A DNA stretch of 64,000 bases. Source: Lunularia cruciata. Taxonomy: Eukaryota > Streptophyta > Marchantiopsida > Lunulariales > Lunulariaceae. Every line of letters begins with the position of its first letter. Position 1 is the first letter of the stretch. The DNA is taken from contig OX419759.1 in the NCBI GenBank assembly GCA_948567375.1, positions 1,217,303 through 1,281,302 on the forward strand, written 5' to 3'. The notes beneath the pieces are model-generated. The model searched no databases, was not told the origin of the DNA, and saw only the letters and a list, made by a program, of their open reading frames with translations. Below are positions 37,553-48,265 of the stretch, piece by piece. Position numbers and translations under genes: made by a program.

Positions 37553-38010
37553 TATAAAAGATAGAGGAGAGAAACAAGAAAATGGAAGACCAAAGTGAAA
37601 GATCACATTGAGACTATTGAATAAGGGGAATTCCAAAAGCCTAGAATGAGCTTGGGCTTTGGTATTTATAGACACAATATGAAGCTCTTGAGAAGTTTTT
37701 CAAAAAACTTTCTAAAAACCACTTTCTTAGAGTGCAAGCCAAGCTAACCAAGAAGTTTCTCGAGAAACTTCCTTCTAGAAACCGTCTACTTAGCATGCAA
37801 GCTAAGCTAGTCAAGAAATTTCCCAAGAAACTTCTCCCTAAAAGCTTCCTCTTAGAAGTCACTACTTGGCATACACATATCTTAATGTTTGGAAGGTACC
37901 AAGTAGCTTCCTAGATGCTTCTAGAATATACTTATAATTCTTGGCTATTTTGGCCTATTTGCTACTTTTTTCATCTCGATTAACTCGTTTGTAAACTCCA
38001 TATTGTTATA
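37553..38010 (-). mobile_element. Decayed chromovirus LTR, solo
   Basis: This block matches the family-A LTRs described below. It has the ATATTGTTATA end (minus-strand start), the TTTGGTATTTATAGA segment containing an antisense TATAAATACC box, repeated AAGTTTC/AAGCTTC motifs, and a TATAAAAGA far end. Internal retroelement sequence is absent on both sides and I found no matching 5-bp duplication, so it is an old solo or truncated LTR. Confidence 0.65.
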
Positions 38011-38196
38011 TAATCACTTTTCTCTATAGTAAAGAGTTTCAATTCTGGAAACTATGGGAGTTAGGTTGATCTGGTAAGCTCTTAGAGGAGATCTCGTAAA
38101 CCAAAGCATGGTTATTTATGAACGGGTCCATACAAATTTAGGGTTTGACTTGGCTTTTCAATCATAGGACCTCCCATATTTTGAGAGTACATATGA

Positions 38197-38470
38197 GTCA
38201 TGAAAAACATGACCCATTTACATTTAGAGAGCTACAAGAATACCTTCCGTAAGATCTAGGTACTCCACTCACACATCTTGTAGCAATCTACATGATGTCT
38301 CATAGATGTCCCTTTTAAAAATTCTATCATGTCCACTAACTTTAGTCATGAAAAACATGACCCATTAATATTTAGATAGCTACTAGAATACCTCCCATAA
38401 GATCTAGGTATCCAGTCACACATTTATAGTACTCTACATGATGTCCTATAGATGTTCTTTTCTTTAATTT
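38197..38470. repeat. Two-copy tandem repeat, period 148 bp
   Basis: GTCATGAAAAACATGACCCA occurs at 38197 and 38345 and is followed in both copies by a similar stretch including AAGATCTAGGTA and ACATGATGTC. The motif itself is palindromic (TCATG...CATGA). There is no coding potential. It lies between the solo LTR and the large chromovirus. Confidence 0.7.
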
Positions 38471-38955
38471 TGGTTGATAACCTTAAAGTGAATCCATAGT
38501 TTATTGTTGAGGAGTATCGACCCATATAAGGTTCCAATTTTTTTCCTAAGGGATTACTAAAGATAGAGGAATTGAATTCAAGTGTCTATAGATATTGGGA
38601 GAAAAATATTTGAGAGAACTCATAATTTCACTTATGGCTAGTTTAAAGAGTCTTCAATATTAGTAAATTAGGAAAAACTCTCGTTTACATGACAATAGGG
38701 GTTTCAATTCCATAATTTATGTGAGGCTTATGGCAATGAGGCATGTGTAGTAAGATTCAATGCGGGCCTATAGAGCAAGAAGGGTACCAAGTGAATGGTC
38801 CATAAAGAAAGTTTACCAACTATAGTAGGTTTTATCATGTCATCTCATAAATTGGAGTTTGGGTTGCAACTTGGGATTAAGAGAGGTGTTAAATTTTAAT
38901 TCTCATTCATCTTCATTAATAGTTTGAAAGGACATTTGTCTAAATATACCAAGTG

Positions 38956-39402
38956 TGGAAAAGGCCAGACCAAGGAGCAAAATAATAGAATGGAAGATCA
39001 CATTGGGACACTTGAATGTGAGAAAACTCTTAATACCTAGTATGAGCTTCGGTTTTGGTATTTATAGAGAGCATGCAAGGCTCTTGAGTTTTGGATTTTA
39101 GGGTTAAGGTTTAGGGTTTAGACCCTAAACTCAAGAAGCTTCCTTTAACCACTTTTTTGGAATGCAAACCAAGTTAATCAAGGAGCTTCCCAAGAAGCTT
39201 TCTTCTAGAAGTCGCCTACTTGGCTTGTAAGCTAAGCTAGTTGGAAGCTTCTAAAAGCTACTTACTTGGGGTGCAAGCTAAGCTAGCTAGAAAGCTTTCA
39301 AAGAAGCTTCCTAAATATTTCTGGAATGTTCTAGGCTAATTTGGCCTATTCATTACTTTATTAGCCCAAACTAACTTCATTGCTAAACTCCATATTGTTA
39401 CA
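38956..39402 (-). repeat. 3' LTR of the minus-strand chromovirus
   Basis: It starts (minus strand) TGTAACAATATGG at 39402, directly after the purine tract GGTGGAGGAATA, and ends at 38956 beside the AAGTG duplication. It carries the antisense-strand image of the TATAAATACC box and GAAGCTTC motifs. It is about 35 bp longer than the 5' LTR because of a telomere-like insert at about 39088-39132. Confidence 0.9.
39092..39132. repeat. Telomere-type TTTAGGG insert inside an LTR
   Basis: GGGTTAAGGTTTAGGG followed by TTTAGACCCTAAAC is present in the 3' LTR but absent from the matching place in the 5' LTR (about 49405). It contains plant telomere heptamers in both orientations. It must have arisen after insertion of the element, since LTRs are identical at birth. 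Confidence 0.7.
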
Positions 39403-39448
39403 TATTCCTCCACCGTTAGTTGGTGACGTCCTCGCCGTCATTGAAGCT

Positions 39449-42400
39449 TCAAACTCCTAGATAGCCATATGTGCATTTTGGATATGAGAAAAGAGGTTCC
39501 CATGTGGCATCATGAAGAGGATACCCTTCCCAAAGGACCTTGTACTTAGTATGTTGTTGGTGGCCTTGTTGAATATGGCGACATGCAAGGATACAATCAA
39601 CTTCATATTCTTCATGATCATTGATAGGGATGGGAGGAGGAGAAGGTTGGACATAAGAGGGAAAAGAAGAAGAATTAGGGACAAAGGGTTTCAACTTGGA
39701 AATATGAAAGATAGGGTGGATGCGCATATGACAAGACAAGGCAAATTGATAAGCAACAAGAGAAATGATTTGTGTGTGTAATACCAAGAGCTAGCCATAT
39801 GATCTAGATGTGAAATTTGGTTTGGTAACATCTAGAATGATGTTATACATGATGGGCAAAATAGATAAGATAGAAGTATCACCAAAAGAGTACTTCTACT
39901 AATAGGGCAGAAACCGAAATAGACTTGAGAACCTTAGAACCAATAGCTAGACATGATTTAAAGGTGAGAATTGGTTTGGTAACATCTAGAAGGATGTTAC
40001 ACATGATGGAATAAACAGATCAGAAAGAGGTATCACCAAAATGGGACTTCTACTAATAGAGTAGGAACCGAAATATGCCTGAAATCTTTGAAGGCAATTT
40101 TGGAGGCCTAAACGGATGAATTAGGCCTCAAAAATGTGCGGGCCCCCCCCCTTCAAATGGAGAAAAGGCTAGCCTTCCCTCTCCCCTACTTTGTCTCGTC
40201 GAGAGCTTTCCAATGGTACCTTACGTGATTCTGAGATTCCTACAGGAAGATTCCTTAAAAGATTCCCTCCGGTCAAAGCTTGTTTGACCAACCAGATAGG
40301 ACCTAGACCAGACATGTCACCCATCCAAGTAAGTAATCCAAGAGTAGAGCTTGCTGACATGTCACCTATCTGTGTCCCTAATCCTATGGTGGAGCTTCCT
40401 TGGCGGAGATCCTCTTTGTCTATATAATAAAGAGAAGGTGCTCCCTTGGGGCATCGATTGTTTGAGTGTGCAATTTGTGTTTTCTCTATTCTCTTGTCCT
40501 CGGAGTATTACAGTGTGACCACAAAGTGTCCTATCCAATTAGGAGCAAGTTTATGGACTTGGGTATCAAGTGGGAAGGTTAGGTTACTAGACAAGAGTAT
40601 GACCTTATCACCAACTTGAAAGGTGAGATCACAATGATTGTAGTTCGCATATTGTTTTTGACAATTTTGGGCAACAAGGAGATGAGATTTGGCTTGTTGG
40701 AGGGATTGAGATATGGTAGTCAAGAAGGTGGAAGTATGAGGGACATGAGATGGAGGGGGAGCAAGAAGGGAATCCAAAACAAGTGGATCTTGGCCAAAAT
40801 TGAGGAAGAAAGGAGAGAATCCGGTGCTTGCATGTTTGGAATTATTATATGTAAACTCTACAACTGCAAGATATTCATCTCAAGTGGTATGATGAACATT
40901 GACAAAGGCACAAAGTATATACTCCAAGGTGCGATTTGCACATTTAGTTTGCCCATCAGTTTGAGAATGATAGGCCGTGGATAAAGCAAGCTTGGTGCCA
41001 AGTATCTAGAAGAGTGCTTGCCAAAACTTTCCAGTGAAGCAAGGATCACAGTCAGAGATGAGTATATGTGGCATCCCGTGATGCTTGAATACATTGTCGA
41101 AGTAGATTTGTGCCAAGGTTAGAGCATCCATGGTATCAATAGTTGGTGCGAAATGGATTTGCTTACTAACCTTATCCACAAATATCACAATGGTTGTGTG
41201 ACCTTGCTTGTCTTGGGCAAGGATGTGATGAGATCTAAGCTCACATGTTCTCAATGAGTAGATGGAATAGGGAGGGGTTGAAGAAGTCCACTTGGTTTTT
41301 GGTTATTTTCCTTGTTACATTGGCAACTCTCACTTGATTGGACAAACTTCTAAACATCTTGTGTCATGTTGGGCCACCACCATTTATGTTGGAGGGTACC
41401 CAAGGTCTTGTCCACAACCATATGACCAGCAACTGGTAAATCATGGGCTTCTTGAAAGCGCACAAGTCGGAGATCACCTTTGGTTGGAACAAAGATCAAT
41501 TCCTCATGGAATAGAAGGCCTTCCTTGTAGGAAAAGGTATTGTACTCCTTGTTGTATGCTGCAAGATGACCTAGTACCATCCAAAAGAAAGGATCTTGTT
41601 GTAAAAATGTTTGAAACTCAATTTGGACTTTGGAGTCAACGAATTTCATCATAATTGTTGTTGTGATGAGTAGAAGAGACTTCAAATCAGGTCATCGCGA
41701 TAGGACATCAAGGATGACATGGAATCAATCCGTTTTGTACTCAAGTTTGATGTCAAACAACTATAGTTGTTCCTCCCATCAATGTGTTGACTCTTCATGT
41801 GTTCCAAATGTAATGTCTGCAACAAGGGCTTGTGATTAGTTTGCATGACCACTTGTTATCCTAAAAGACAATGTCTCCATACCTTGGTGGCATATACCAT
41901 TGCTAGTTGTTCTTGATCTCAAGCAAAGTAATTCTTTTTTGTTGTATTTAGTCTATGAGACACAAAGGCAACGGGATGCAATCCATTTATGAATTCCTCT
42001 TGCAACACAACTCCAATTGCAAAGTTAAAAGCATCAAAATCAACCACACATGGTAGTTGAGGATCATATAGTTTAAGAATTGGTCTTGAAGACACCAAAT
42101 GTTTTAGCTTTTGGATGCTTTTTTGTGCTTGTTGGTCCATTGAAAGCTCAAGTTTTTCCCCAAAAGATTGGTCAATGGTGCAGTCACATGAGCATAGTCG
42201 TGGATGAACCATCAGTAAAAGCTAGCCAATCCATTAAATGCCCATACTTTAGTAGCATCTTTCAAAATAGGCCAATCAATGATGGCCTTGATTTCTCCTC
42301 TTCCATCTTGATCCCCTCCAACAAGATCTTGTGACCCAAGAAGGTAACTTCCTTTTGCCAAAAGATATACTTTGACTTCCTGCAATAAAACTTCCATTGT

Positions 42401-43950
42401 TGTAGTTCTCTTAGGACTTCTTGCATGTGCTTCACACATTCTGCCTCTATCTTGCTATAGATTAAGATATCATCCAAGAACACCACCACGTACCGATCCA
42501 ACAGTCCATCCAACACCCAATGCATTTGATCCATGAAGACTATTGGAGCATTAGTGAGCTCAAAAGGCAAACTCTCCACTCAAAATGTCCATACCTTTTG
42601 CAAAAGGTAGTCTTTTGCACATCCTCCCTATCAATAGGGATTTGCTAGTAGTCGCTACAAAGATCCAACTTAGAGAAGTATCATGCTCCACTCAATTGAT
42701 CAAGCAAGTCATCAATTAGGCAAAGGGTATGCATTCTTCATTGTTTGTTTATTGAGCCCACGGTAATCAATACCAAAATGAGTACTCCATCCTTATTTGG
42801 AGCAAATAGTACCAATGCTCCCCAAGAAGATGTATTATGTTGTATGAAATCCTTCTCCAACAACTTTGTGAGTGTTGTTTGCAACTCCTTCAACTCCTTT
42901 GGTGAGAGCCAATAGATTTGTCTACTCATTGGAGTACTCCCTAGTAATAAATCAATCTTGAAAGGCATACCACAATCAGAGGGTAATCCCTTTGGTAGAT
43001 CATCCGGAAACACATCTACAAACTCTTAAACTATTTGATCAACCATTGCTTGATGAGGCTCCTGAATCTCCTCAAATTCTCCTTGTGCAATTGGCTTGAT
43101 CCACATCACAAAAATAGACTTATTTTCTTCCAAAGCTTGCTCTATAACTACTTCATTGATAAACTTCCCATCTAGGAACTTATCTTTTTTCAAGGTTTGC
43201 TCTATGGCTGCTTTCTTGAGAAACTTCTACCTTGGGACTTCACTTCTTTCAAAGCTTATCTATGGCTACTTTCCTTACAAAATTCCCATCTTGGGACTTC
43301 TATTCCTTCAAAGCTTGCTTTATGGTTGCTTTCTTTCCAAACTTCCTATCTTGCGACTAGCTATTCTTAGGTGTCTTACTCAAAGGTGCCAGACAACTTA
43401 ATCGGAAATTCCTACCTTGGTGTTGTACTTGAATTTATTGTCATGTCCAATCAAATTGAACCTTATGACGTTCAAGCCAAGGTAGTCCTAGAATGACATC
43501 ATAGTGTAGAGGTGTCACTACAAATCTCATACACTCCAAATACTCCTTCTTGAGGTACAAAATGCAAAACCTTTCTACCATTGGCCATCATCAATCTACT
43601 TCCAATTACTAGCTTGATAGGAATACCCAATTCCTTTGCTAATTGTATAGATATGTAATCTTTGAACTTGCAAAATCAACCAAAATCCTACAACCATGAT
43701 CAGATATCATACCTTGCAAGTGAAGCAAACTTGCATAGGTCAAGCCTTCAATCCTATTGGAACTAATCAAGTTTCCAATAGGCAGCTCAATTCCTCCTAT
43801 TAGGATTCCTCATTTCCCTAATCATTCAGCTCCATAAATTCCATTTGGACGACTTGTCAAGGTCGCTCATTCTTGAGTGGACATTATTCAATGCGGTGTC
43901 CAATTTGCCGACAATAAAAGCATCCACTATTTAGTTGAAATCTTTGATGA
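39449..43950 (-). pseudogene. Decayed pol polyprotein of the minus-strand chromovirus
   Basis: In minus-strand order the pieces are: CCHC zinc knuckle CFYCRQIGHRIE-stop-C (near 43905); a protease segment with LVDFASS (near 43680) and ELGIPIKLVIGSR-like sequence; reverse transcriptase with LTNAPIVFMDQM and the catalytic FLDDILIY (near 42480); RNase H with VVDFDAFNFAIGVVLQEE (near 42030); integrase HHCC region with AHDLPVAGHMVVDKTLGTLQ (near 41430) and core with TIVIFVDKVSKQIHF (near 41190); and a chromodomain with YKVLWEGYPLHDATWEPL (near 39500). Stops and frameshifts occur throughout, and the solo LTR at 39777-40512 separates core from chromodomain. Chromodomains target such elements to heterochromatin. 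Confidence 0.9.
39777..40512 (+). mobile_element. Solo LTR, family B, inserted in the integrase
   Basis: The 736-bp unit has inverted termini TGTAATAC...GTATTACA and is flanked by GTGTG on both sides (39772-39776 and 40513-40517). Excising it with one duplication copy restores the integrase frame through VVTQIIS. Inside are two tandem ~154-bp repeats (TTTGGTAAC at 39821 and 39975), a nine-base C run near 40143, and TCTATATAATAAAG near 40420 as a possible TATA box for plus-strand transcription. The internal region is gone, as expected after LTR-LTR recombination. Confidence 0.9.
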
Positions 43951-43955
43951 TCTAT

Positions 43956-44364
43956 TGTAACAATATGGAGTTTAGCGACAAAGTTAGTAGGGCTAACGAA
44001 GTAGCAAATAAGACAAGCTAGCCTAGAATATTTTGGAAATATCTAGGAAGCTTCTTGGGAAGCTTCTTGCTAGCTTAGCTTGCATCTCAAGTAACTTCTA
44101 GAAGGAAGCTTCTAGAAGCTTCCAACTAGCTTAGCTTGCACGCCAAGTAAGCGGCTTCTAGAAGGAAGTTTCTTGAGAAACTTCTTGGTTAATTTGGCTT
44201 GCACTCTAAGAAAGCGGCTTGAGGAAGCTTCTCAAGGGCCTTGTATGCTACCTATAAATACCGAAGCCAAAGCTCATGCTAGGCATTCAAAGTTTTCACT
44301 CATTCAAGTGTCCCAATGTGAACTTCCATTCTCATATTTCTCTTCTCGGTCTTGGTCTTTTACA
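43956..44364 (+). repeat. 5' LTR of the nested element
   Basis: The 409-bp repeat begins TGTAACAATATGG and ends CTTTTACA. A TATA box (TATAAATA, 44253-44260) lies about 110 bp before its end. Repeated TAGCTTAGCTTGCA and GAAGCTTC motifs fill the U3 region. Confidence 0.92.
44030..44235 (+). promoter_or_regulatory. Heat-shock-element-like array in LTR U3
   Basis: GAAGCTTCTAGAAGCTTC at 44105-44122 is a perfect four-unit alternation of GAA and TTC spaced by two bases, the heat-shock-factor consensus. More GAAnnTTC pairs flank it near 44049-44070 and 44160-44195 (GAAACTTC). All lie 20-220 bp upstream of the TATA box. Binding by a heat shock factor is inferred. Confidence 0.55.
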
Positions 44365-44365
44365 T

Positions 44366-44377
44366 TGGTATCAGAGT
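44366..44377 (+). promoter_or_regulatory. Primer-binding site, initiator tRNA-Met type
   Basis: TGGTATCAGAGT begins two bases after the 5' LTR. It is complementary to the 3' end of plant tRNA-iMet apart from its last base. The minus-strand element has TGGTATCGGAGT at 49280-49269. Confidence 0.9.
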
Positions 44378-44389
44378 ACAAATGGGATG

Positions 44390-45500
44390 GATGGAATTTA
44401 TAGACCACCAAATCCACTTCTGCCAAACCATTGGGATTTTCATGTCCAAGTATTACCCAAGCATCATTTCACACAATTCATCACCTTGTGCTTTGGGTAG
44501 GATTTTTTGCATATGATCACCTTGTTTGAGGAACCCTTGATACTTCCGGTTGTAACTTATGGAAAATGATGGACATGCTGCATCTATATGTTAATCAATT
44601 AGAAAAATTGAGAGTAGTGGGATATAGTAGTAGCTATAACGGCAATACCAAACATTATCCTTGCAATGCAACAACAAATCAAGCACCTTACTCGATTGTT
44701 GGATGAACAAGACCAGCAATGACGAGAACATATAGAGAGAGCGCCAGTTTGAGATGGAGAAGATCACATTCAATTTCCAAAACCCAAGGTGTTTGAAGGC
44801 AAGAATCTTCCAAGCATAGTGGAGAATTTTGTGTTCAACTACGAACGTTACTTTGAAGCCACCAATCTTCAAGATGAACGGAAATAGATTCTCTTGGCTT
44901 CTAACCAATTGGATGATATGGTAAAACTTTGATGGTGATTCCGAGTGGAGTGAGTTAAAAAACAAATTGTTGCACCAATTTCAACATGGGCAAAATTCAA
45001 GGATACAATACTTGGTCAATTTCAAACTATAAATGTCACTCGAGACACACAAGATAAATTGGCGGAGTTGAAGCAGGTTGGCTTAGTAAGGAGCTCCATC
45101 ACACAATTTTAGAACATCATCATGAAAATTCTAGATATACAAGACGGTGAAGTTCTGGATTGATTTGTGCGGGGATTGAATCACAAGCCAAATTTGAGGT
45201 GACCATGCAAGAACCACAAAACGTAGAAGAAGCCATGCAATTGGTTGAGTGCTTTGATTCCTTGGTTGTAACAACTTGGTCTTGATCTCAACCTACACAA
45301 AGCCTACCAATACACTACACACGGGTGGAAGAACTGGCACCAATGGAGATTGATGTTATCCAATGGAGACCACTTGGTACAGAAGATAGAGAAAGATTAC
45401 AACAAAATAGAGGTTGTTTTTATTGTCGCCAAGTTGGATATTGCATTGCTAAATGTCCACTTAGGAATTGGGAAAGAGTATTTGGAGTGTATGAGGTTTG
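44390..45500 (+). pseudogene. Gag of the nested element, with altered zinc knuckle
   Basis: Frames homologous to the minus-strand gag (NFVFNYERYFEATNLQDE near 44820-44880) are broken by stops. The zinc knuckle at 45415-45456 reads CFYCRQVGYCIAKC, so Tyr replaces the usual His of CCHC. Directly after it the sequence jumps to ERVFGVYEVCSGTSTL, which in the minus-strand copy lies after the protease. About 300 bp that include the protease active site are therefore missing. Confidence 0.8.
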
Positions 45501-47580
45501 TAGTGGCACCTCTACACTATGATGTCATTCTAGGACTACCTTGGCTTGAACAACATAAGGTTCAATTTGATTGGACCCGACTACAAATTCAAGTACAACA
45601 CCAAGGTATGAATTTTTGATTAGGTTGTCTGGCACCTCTGAGTAAGACACATAAGAGTAGTCAGTCCCAAGATGGGAAGTTTGTTGAGAAGGTAACCATA
45701 GAGCATGCCTTGAAGAGAGAGGAGCCCCAAGATGTGAAGTTTGCAAAGAAGGCAACCATGGAGTAAGCTTTGAAGAGAGATGAGTCCCTAGATGGGAAGT
45801 TTGTTAGTGAGGCAACCATAGAGAAAGATTTGGAAGAAGTTAAGTCTGTTTTTGTGGTGTGGATCAAGCCAATTGCACAAGGACAATCTAAGGAGAGCCG
45901 AGAGCCTCATCAAGCAATGGTTCATCAAATTGTTCAAGAGTTTGCAGACATGTTTCCGAATGATCTGGCGAAGGGATTACCCTCCGATCAAGGTATGCCC
46001 TTCAAGATTGAGTTATTGCCATGGAGTACTCTAGTGAGTAGACCAATCTATCAACTCTCACCAAAGGAGTTGGAAGAGTTGCAAATGGCACTTATGGAGT
46101 TGTTGGAGAAGGACTTCATACGACATAGTACCTCTCCTTGCGGAGCACTAATACTATTTATTCCAAAGAAGGATGGAGGACTTTGTTTCTGTATTGATTA
46201 TTGTGGACAGACAATGAGGAATGCATATCCTTTACTTTGGATTGATGACTTGCTTGATCAATTGAGTGAAGCATGATACTTTTCCAAGTTGGATCTTTGT
46301 AGTGGCTATCGGCAAATCCCCATTGATAAGGAGGATGTGCAAAAGATGGCCTTTTGCACAAGGTATGGGCATTTTGAGTGGAGTTCTACCTTTCAGGCTC
46401 ACTAATGCTTCAGTAGTCTTCATGGATCAGATGCATTGGATGTTGGATGGACTATTGGATTGGTACGTGGTGGTGTTCTTGGATAATATCTTAATCTATA
46501 GCAAGATAGAGGTAGAACACATGAATCATGTGCGAGAAATCCTAAGATGACTACAATAATGGAAATTTTACTACAATAAGTCAAAGTGTACCTTTTGGCA
46601 AAAGGAAGTTACCTTCTTGGGACATAAGATCTCATCAGAGTGGATCAAGATGGAAGAGGAGAAAATCAAGGCCATTATTGATTTGCCTACTCCAAAGGAT
46701 GCTATAAAAGTATGGGCATTTAATGGACTGGCAATTTTTATTGATGGTCCATCCATTATTATGCTCATGTGGTTGCACTAATGACTGATCTCTTGGGAAG
46801 GACTCAAGCTTCTAGTGGACCACCAAACACAAAGAAATATTCCAAAAGTTGAAGTATATGGTGTCTTCAAGGCCCATTCTTCAACCATATGATCCTCAAC
46901 TACCCTGTGTGGTTGACTTTGATGCTTTTAACTTTGCAATTGGAGCCGTGTTGCAACAAGAATTCCCAGATGGACTACATCTCATTGCTTTTGTGTCTTG
47001 CCGATTCAATACGGCTGAAAGAAACTACTCAGCTCAAGATCAAGAACAACTTGCAATGGTATATGCCACTAAAGTATGGAGACATTACCTCTTGGGGAAA
47101 CAAGTGATCATGCAAATCAATCACAAACCATTGTTGCATACCTCACACTTGAAACACATGAAGAGTCCATATCATCAATGGGAGGAGCAACTCTAATTGT
47201 TTGAAATCAAACTTGAGTACAAACTAGGCTAGTTCTATGTCATCCTTAATGCTCCATAAGATGACCTGATTTGAAATCTCTTCCACTCATCACGGAAGCA
47301 ATTAAGACTGTGTCAATTGACTCCATGATCCAAAACAAGTTTTGATCAGCTCTACAACAAGATCCCTTCTTCCAAATGGTACATGGTCGTCTTACAACAT
47401 GTGACAAGGAGTACAACACCTCCTTCTTCAAGGAAGGTCTTCTATTCCATGCGGACCAAATCTATGTTCCAACCAAAGGTGATCTCCGACTTGTGCACCT
47501 TCAAGAAGCCCATGATTTACCAATAGCTGGTCACATGGGTGTGGACAAGACCTTGAGTACCCTCCAATGCCAATGGTAGT
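45501..47580 (+). pseudogene. Truncated pol of the nested element (RT, RNase H, part of integrase)
   Basis: The end of the protease region (DVILGLPWLEQHKVQFDW) precedes reverse transcriptase blocks GMPFKIELLP, LILFIPKKDGGLCFCIDY and VVVFLDNILIYSK (near 46470-46495). RNase H follows with VVDFDAFNFAIGAVLQQE (46911-46964), then the integrase zinc region LQEAHDLPIAGHMGVDKTLS (near 47500-47560). The integrase core and chromodomain are absent; the purine tract follows within about 100 bp. FLDN lacks the second catalytic Asp. Confidence 0.85.
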
Positions 47581-47590
47581 GGCCCAACAT

Positions 47591-47643
47591 GATCGTGTGA
47601 GAGTTTATTTGATCGTGTGAGAGTTTATTTGATCGTGTGATCA
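47591..47643 (+). repeat. 20-bp direct repeats at the integrase deletion junction
   Basis: GATCGTGTGAGAGTTTATTT occurs at 47591-47610 and 47611-47630, and a third partial copy GATCGTGTGATC starts at 47631. They sit exactly where integrase sequence ends and the pre-LTR sequence resumes, so they probably record the deletion or a template-switch event. Confidence 0.8.
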
Positions 47644-47679
47644 CTAGCGATGAGGACGTCACCAACTAGTGGTGGGGGA

Positions 47680-48260
47680 ATATGGAGTTTAGTGATAAAG
47701 TTAGTAGGGCTAACAAAGTAGAATATAAGAGCTAACAATATAGAGTTCAGTGATAAAGTCAGTAGGGCTAACAAAATAGAATATAAGAGCTAACAATATG
47801 GAGTTTAGTGATAAAGTTAGTAGGGCTAACAAAGTAGAATATAAGAGCTAACAATATGAAGTTTAGTGATAAAGTTAGTAGGGCTAACGAAGTAGAAAAT
47901 AAGCCAAATTAGCCTAGAATACTCTAAAAATATTTAGGAAGCTTCCTAGCTAGCTTAGCATGCACTTTAAGTAAGTAGCTTCTAGAAGGAAGCTTCTAGA
48001 AGCTTCCAACTAGCTTAGCTTACACGCCAAGTAGGCGGCTTCTAAAAGGAAACTTCTTGAGAAACTTCTTGATTAACATGGCTTGCACTCTAAGAAAGTG
48101 GCTCAAGGAAACTTCTTGAGAAGCTTCTCAAGTGCCTTGTATGCTAACTATAAATACCAAAGTCAAAGCTCATGCTAGGCATTCGGAGTTTTCACTCATT
48201 CAAATGTCTCAATGTGAGCTTCCATTCTCCTATTTCTCTTCTCGGTCTTGGTCTTTTACA
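47680..48260 (+). repeat. 3' LTR of the nested element with 4x 58-bp expansion
   Basis: The LTR follows the purine tract GTGGGGGAA and ends CTTTTACA at 48260. Its first part contains four tandem ~58-bp units (starting near 47681, 47740, 47798 and 47856), each with GTTAGTAGGGCTAAC, where the 5' LTR has one. The expected first bases TGTAACA are missing. A TATAAATA box is at 48149-48156 and GAAGCTTCTAGAAGCTTC at 47989-48006. Confidence 0.85.
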
Positions 48261-48265
48261 TCTAT

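Larger units (their letters stand above)
43956..48260 (+). mobile_element. Non-autonomous chromovirus derivative, nested insertion
   Basis: The plus-strand element has 5' LTR 43956-44364 and 3' LTR about 47680-48260. TCTAT flanks both ends (43951-43955 and 48261-48265). Its coding region resembles the host element but lacks the protease core and nearly all of integrase plus chromodomain, and its reverse transcriptase motif reads FLDN instead of FLDD. It is therefore an internally deleted derivative whose movement presumably needed proteins from a relative. Confidence 0.92.

Noticed and set aside
37641..37914. Short ORFs with repeated KKFLEKLPSRNRLLSMQAKL-type peptides
   Set aside because: They are translations of LTR motifs (AAGTTTCTC, TAGCTTGCA), not a gene.
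44591..44965. 124-codon minus-strand ORF
   Set aside because: It is the antisense of the nested element's gag; the plus strand carries the homologous capsid sequence.
47680..47912. CRISPR-like regular repeats
   Set aside because: The 58-bp units are contiguous with no variable spacers and lie inside an LTR of a plant retroelement.
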